Shown here: piece by piece, positions 61,234 to 64,000 of the stretch
Layout of the letters: every line of letters begins with the position of its first letter
Numbering within the stretch: the first letter of the stretch is position 1
Notes under the pieces: model-generated
Databases searched by the model: none
The model's input: the letters and a program-made list of their open reading frames with translations, nothing else
Told to the model about the DNA's origin: nothing
DNA from: Thermaerobacter sp. PB12/4term
Lineage (GTDB): Bacteria; Bacillota; Sulfobacillia; Thermaerobacterales; Thermaerobacteraceae
Length of the DNA stretch: 64,000 nt
Direction: 5' to 3'
Assembly (NCBI RefSeq): GCF_003403315.2
Contig: NZ_CP048407.1
Coordinates: 682,001-746,000 of the forward strand
Translations under genes and position numbers: made by a program

Positions 61234-61473
61234 CACGGCGGCTTGATGGCGCAAGCTGCGGGCCTCATGGACCAGGACGTGGCGTAGATCCTGCTCGGAT
61301 GCAGCGGCGAGGGCTTGCACCGTCGAGAAACGGCGGAGGAGATGGAGCGGCGTCGGGCGTGTGGTTCCCTTACGGAAGATCTGCCGCATCTCGGGAAACA
61401 AGACGTCCAGCACCTGCATCAGTTGGTTCGATGCCCGCCGGTGCGCTTGCACCTGCTTCCAACGCAGCTCTGG
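61234..61473 (-). pseudogene. IS110 transposase, middle piece
   Basis: Codes for ELRWKQVQAHRRASNQLMQVLDVLFPEMRQIFRKGTTRPTPLHLLRRFSTVQALAAASEQDLRHVLVHEARSLRHQAA in minus-strand pieces, the segment between the RuvC-like domain and the C-terminal domain of IS110 transposases. It is flanked by the IS3 and IS1634-like elements. Joining it to the N-terminal piece across one AGT leaves a one-base frame offset, so the IS110 gene may already have been damaged. Confidence 0.75.
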
Positions 61474-61504
61474 AGTTGACCCGGTTTCGTGGACGGGTTG
61501 AGGC

Positions 61505-62407
61505 TTATGCCACAATCCCTTCCTGGGGCTGAACCTTTCGCTCCTGCTTCCAACGCTCCTCGTATTCGTCGGGCGAGAGGTAGCCAAGTGCCGATTGACG
61601 GCGCCGCCGGTTGTAGAACCCTTCGACGTACTCGAAGATCGCCATGCGCAGCTGATGCCGGCTCGCCCAGGTTTGCCGGTCGAGGAGTTCTGTCTGCAGC
61701 GTCGCGTAGAAACTCTCGGCCACGGCGTTGTCCAGTGCATCGCCCACGGAACCCATCGATCCGGCGATGCCGAGGGCCTCCAAGCGACGGGTGAACGCCA
61801 ACGAGGTGTACTGTGCCCCGTGGTCGGAGTGGTGGATCAGGCCGGGCCCCGGCCGGCGACGCCGCACCGCCATGGTGACGGCGTCGACCACGAGATCCGC
61901 CACGGGCCGGTCGCCCATGGCCCAGCCCACCACGGCGCGGGAGAAGCCGTCCACCACCGTGGCCAGGTACAGCCAGCCCTTTTCAGTGCGGTGCTGTGTG
62001 AGGTCCGCCACCCACACCCGGTTGGGCGCATCGGGCACAAACTGGCGATGCAGCCGATCGGGGTAGACCGGGCGGCGGGGGTCCCGGCGTGTGATCCCCC
62101 GGGTCCGGCGCCGGTACACGCCGGCCAGCCCCATGGCCCGCATCAGCCGGGCGATGCGCTTCCGACCACAGCGGACCCCATGCGCCAACCGCAGCTCCGC
62201 ATGGATGCGGGGCGCGCCATACGTACCCCGGCTGCCGGCATGGATGAGCCGGATCCGCTGGCTCAAGGCCGCGTCCTCCCGGGATCGCCTGGAGGCGCCA
62301 CGTTGCCGCCATGCGTAATAGCCACTCGTCGAGACGCCCAGGACACGGCACAGGGTGGCCACCGGATGGTGGACCTTCTCCTGCTCGATGAACCGAAACA
62401 CGGTCAC
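61505..62407 (-). CDS. IS3-family transposase OrfB
   Basis: 300 residues: HTH_21-type N-terminus (GVSTSGYYAWRQR...), then the rve integrase core with the DDE residues in RVWVADLTQH, LIHHSDHGAQYTS and AVAESFYATLQTELL; ends NRRRRQSALGYLSPDEYEERW. The frame is open upstream of its GTG to the A-run at 62446-62453, so the functional enzyme is probably an OrfAB fusion made by -1 frameshifting. Confidence 0.92.
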   Translation of the reverse strand: MTVFRFIEQEKVHHPVATLCRVLGVSTSGYYAWRQRGASRRSREDAALSQRIRLIHAGSRGTYGAPRIHAELRLAHGVRCGRKRIARLMRAMGLAGVYRRRTRGITRRDPRRPVYPDRLHRQFVPDAPNRVWVADLTQHRTEKGWLYLATVVDGFSRAVVGWAMGDRPVADLVVDAVTMAVRRRRPGPGLIHHSDHGAQYTSLAFTRRLEALGIAGSMGSVGDALDNAVAESFYATLQTELLDRQTWASRHQLRMAIFEYVEGFYNRRRRQSALGYLSPDEYEERWKQERKVQPQEGIVA

Positions 62408-62700
62408 CGGTTCCGCCGGCTCTCCTGGGCAAAAAAGGCCGCGGCTTTTTTTAAAATCTCACGCTCCTCCCGCAGGATCCGGTTCTCCCGCCGCAGCCGG
62501 TTGAGTTCCTCCCGTTCGGCGGTCGTCAACCCGGGGCGCTGCCCCGCGTCGATCTCGGCTTGGCGAACCCACTTCCGCAGGCTGGCTTCCGAGACGCCGA
62601 GGTCGGCGGCAATCTGCTGGAGCTTCTTCCCGCTCTCCCGGACGAGACGGACGGCTTCGGCCCGGAACTCCGGAGGGTACGGCGGCTTCGTGGCCGGCAT
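62404..62700 (-). CDS. IS3-family OrfA (helix-turn-helix protein)
   Basis: 98 residues from ATG 62700 (GGAAAGGG upstream). HTH_8/transposase-8 fold: YPPEFRAEAVRLVRESGKKLQQIAADLGVSEASLRKWVRQAEID, then a leucine-zipper-like coiled coil LRRENRILREEREILKKAAAFF. The sequence TTTTAAAAAAAGCC inside ILKKAA is a classic -1 slippery run leading into orfB, which overlaps by four bases. Confidence 0.9.
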   Translation of the reverse strand: MPATKPPYPPEFRAEAVRLVRESGKKLQQIAADLGVSEASLRKWVRQAEIDAGQRPGLTTAEREELNRLRRENRILREEREILKKAAAFFAQESRRNR

Positions 62701-62763
62701 GGGGATCACCCTTTCCGGGGCTTATGCCCCAACTATCGGGGTGTCCACGAAACCGGGGCAAGT

Positions 62764-63230
62764 CCAGCTTCCACCAGGAGGCGAAGGTTTCGATAGGGTG
62801 CACTCCCCGTGTGGGCCACCTGGAACGCGTACTCCTGGCCGATCGCCTCGCGGAGATAGAGCAACCGGGCAATGAGCCGTGCGTCTTCCGCATCGGTCTT
62901 CGATCGGCGACCGTACAGCGTTTCCCGCAAGTCATGCACGGCCTGGTTCTTGACCCAGAGGACTTCGAACCCGTGGTACTTGAGGGCCTGGAAGATGGGC
63001 TGTGAGTAGTAGCCGCCGGTCGGTTCCAGTGCGCACATGGTGTTGGCGGGCGTGGCGCCCGCTGCGTGGAGGGCATCGAAGAACTCACGGAAACCGTCGG
63101 TGTCCGCCGTAAAGGCGAGCACCGGGGCGTGCTCCCACCCGTGCATGGCTCGCCCGATGGGCAAGATCGCAGCCCGGTGACTCCGCCGCCCGACATCGAT
63201 GCCTACATAGGTACGAGGAACATTGTCCAT
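62764..63230 (-). pseudogene. IS110 transposase, N-terminal piece
   Basis: First 155 residues from ATG 63230: the DEDD RuvC-like domain with YVGIDVGRRSHRAAI (Asp), CALEPTGGYYSQPIF (Glu), VKNQAVHDLRE and RRSKTDAEDARLIARLLYL (two Asp). Truncated by the IS3 element after NLRLLVEAGL. All four acidic residues are present. Confidence 0.85.
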
Positions 63231-63567
63231 CCTCGCCCTCCCGGTCAGGACCCGAGGAGACCGCCCCGGGCCGCGCCCAGGTCACCGATGAGGGCTCACG
63301 GCCGCGGCCGGTCCCATTGGTCGTTTGTGTGGGGCTTCCTGCCCGAGACGGTCGCCTCGGCTCCCGACCCCGTCGGCGCCACATCACCATCAAGGCTCTC
63401 GGCCCACCGGTCTGTTGGCCGTTCGACCCGCTGCTCGAACGGCCTAGCCCACATCTTGCCAAGGGTTTCCTAATCCCCAAACACACTTCAGAGCTTGAGA
63501 CCGTTCGTGCAGCAGGGCCGGGAGCGGGGCCGTGCGGGCCCGTCCCCGCCTTCATCATAAGTGACAG
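63231..63567 (-). ncRNA. IS110 left noncoding end, expected bridge RNA region
   Basis: 337 bases between the istB junction and the transposase start. In the IS110 group this upstream noncoding end encodes the structured bridge RNA that pairs with target and donor DNA. I infer the location from family knowledge and length; I did not derive loops that match the ACCAT junction. Confidence 0.4.
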
Positions 63568-63911
63568 ACCATCTTGCCCACGCCTGGTGGTCCGAGGAAG
63601 ATCACATTGGCGGCGTCGGCGACGAAGGCGAGGGTAGCCAGCTCGCGAATCTGGCGCTCGTCGACGGACGGCTGGAACCCGAAGTCGAACTGCTCCAGGG
63701 TGCGGTGAAAGGGCAAATGCGCCAGTCGTGTCCGTGTCCGCAGGTAGCGCTCCCGGCGCGCCGCCGCCTCGAGGCCCAGCAGGTCCACGAGGAAGTCGGG
63801 GTAGGGGAGCTGCTTCTGGGCGGCGGCCTCCAGGCGGCTTTCGAGAACCGCCGCCGCGTGGCTCAAGCCCAGCTGCTCCAGGTACTGCCGGGCCTTCTCC
63901 AGGGCGATCAT
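63568..63911 (-). pseudogene. istB: istB, N-terminal piece
   Basis: First 115 residues from ATG 63911: ARQYLEQLGLSHAAAVLESRLEAAAQKQLPYPDFLVDLLGLEAAARRERYLRTRTRLAHLPFHRTLEQFDF, then IRELATLAFVADAANVIFLGPPGVGK. It is cut by the IS110 insertion within Walker A. The start overlaps the istA stop by four bases (ATGA), the usual IS21 coupling. Confidence 0.88.
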
Positions 63912-64000
63912 CGCCGACTCACCGCCTCGGCCAGAGCCTCGTAGGTGCTCAAAGACCGTCGCTCGACTTCCACCGTGGGCCATTGCACCGCCCGGGGCTC
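63908..64000 (-). CDS. istA: istA, C-terminal end, continues beyond the window
   Basis: The last 30 codons end ...VEVERRSLSTYEALAEAVSRR and the stop overlaps the istB start. The SLSTYEALA ending and the ATGA coupling identify it as the IS21 transposase. The rest lies outside the window. Confidence 0.75.
   Translation of the reverse strand, partial: EPRAVQWPTVEVERRSLSTYEALAEAVSRR

Larger units (their letters stand above)
61477..62760 (-). mobile_element. Complete IS3-family element
   Basis: 1284 bp. Inverted repeats TGACCCGGTTTCGTGGAC (61477-61494) and its counterpart at 62743-62760 differ at one base. Both flanks have AGT (61474-61476 and 62761-62763), a 3-bp target duplication as IS3 makes. 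It carries overlapping orfA and orfB with a shifty A-run between, all intact, so it looks recently inserted and possibly active. Confidence 0.9.
58668..63567 (-). mobile_element. IS110-family element inserted in istB, itself carrying two other insertion sequences
   Basis: Both junctions with istB carry ACCAT (58663-58667 and 63568-63572). Inside are, on the minus strand, the N-terminal, middle and C-terminal parts of one IS110 transposase, separated by an IS3 element (61477-62760) and an IS1634-like element (59358-61233). Removing these leaves about 1.7 kb, a normal IS110 size. IS110 elements lack inverted repeats; the shared ACCAT could be the recombination core region rather than a true target duplication. 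Confidence 0.75.
58133..64000 (-). mobile_element. IS21-family element, interrupted, extends beyond the window
   Basis: The end near 58133 begins TGTCAACG and carries two copies of TGGAA(G)(A)-CTGACCCAC type words (58151-58164 and 58171-58185), as IS21 termini do. istB lies next (58200 onwards) and the end of istA is at the window edge. The element is disrupted by a 4.9-kb insertion at 58668-63567. The sequence between the S-layer terminator and the IS end (57851-58132) holds nothing I recognise. Confidence 0.8.

Noticed and set aside
1-64000. CRISPR arrays, rRNA or tRNA genes
   Set aside because: No regularly spaced identical repeats with unique spacers, and no tRNA or rRNA hallmark sequences were found by eye.

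Overview
The window is very GC-rich (third codon positions are mostly G or C) but its gene content is that of a Gram-positive, endospore-type Bacillota: GlnR-type MerR regulator plus type I glutamine synthetase, ANTAR antiterminator, CotF-like coat protein, GerMN lipoprotein, CsaB, SLH-domain proteins, HxlR regulator. A high-GC thermophilic Bacillota such as Thermaerobacter fits best; this is inferred from the proteins and composition, not from a database search.

Layout. 1-5.4 kb: end of a DUF554 membrane protein, a triple-LysM protein, a disordered protein, a decayed ADP-ribosylglycohydrolase-like protein, and an OmpR-type response regulator whose frame is broken. 5.7-13.3 kb: partner histidine kinase with a very large insertion in its ATPase domain, a phosphoribosyltransferase, a GerMN lipoprotein, a small GlsB-type membrane protein, a DUF1028 protein and an AlkZ/YcaQ-type glycosylase. 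13.4-23.3 kb: class II aldolase plus zinc alcohol dehydrogenase (operon, minus strand), MupG-like protein, NAD synthetase, MscS channel, penicillin-binding protein.

23.3-39.3 kb is a nitrogen-assimilation region: glnR-glnA, an ANTAR-domain protein, a divergent ammonium transporter, asparagine synthetase B and, further on, the large subunit of glutamate synthase, with a YceI/HxlR pair and a carboxylesterase between. The leaders of glnR-glnA and of the ammonium transporter both carry two small hairpins with six-base loops (A first, G fourth), the second overlapping an intrinsic terminator. That is the architecture of ANTAR-controlled antitermination, and the ANTAR protein is encoded between the two operons, so the three form an apparently self-contained local circuit. 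Four 24-bp tandem repeats abut the -35 box of the glnR promoter.

39.3-43 kb: a lone TnpB (IS200/IS605 type) with a hairpin-rich 3' tail (candidate omega RNA), then a CotF-like spore coat protein. 43.3-57.8 kb: envelope and S-layer region: MFS transporter, UDP-ManNAc-type dehydrogenase, two glycosyltransferases (GT4 and TagA/WecG), an SLH-anchored amidase, a CsaB pyruvyltransferase fused to a membrane domain, an excisionase-like DNA-binding protein and an SLH S-layer protein. These plausibly make, pyruvylate and use the secondary cell-wall polymer that SLH domains bind. Several gaps here hold degenerate tandem repeats.

58.1-64 kb: a nested insertion. An IS21 element (istA-istB) is split by an IS110 element, which is itself split by an IS1634-like element and by an intact-looking IS3 element with perfect 3-bp target duplication. 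The IS21 element runs off the end of the window. Many conserved enzymes in the window carry long Gly/Ala/Pro-rich insertions, and a short word, GACGAACCGG, recurs far more often than expected, several times at the edge of such insertions.
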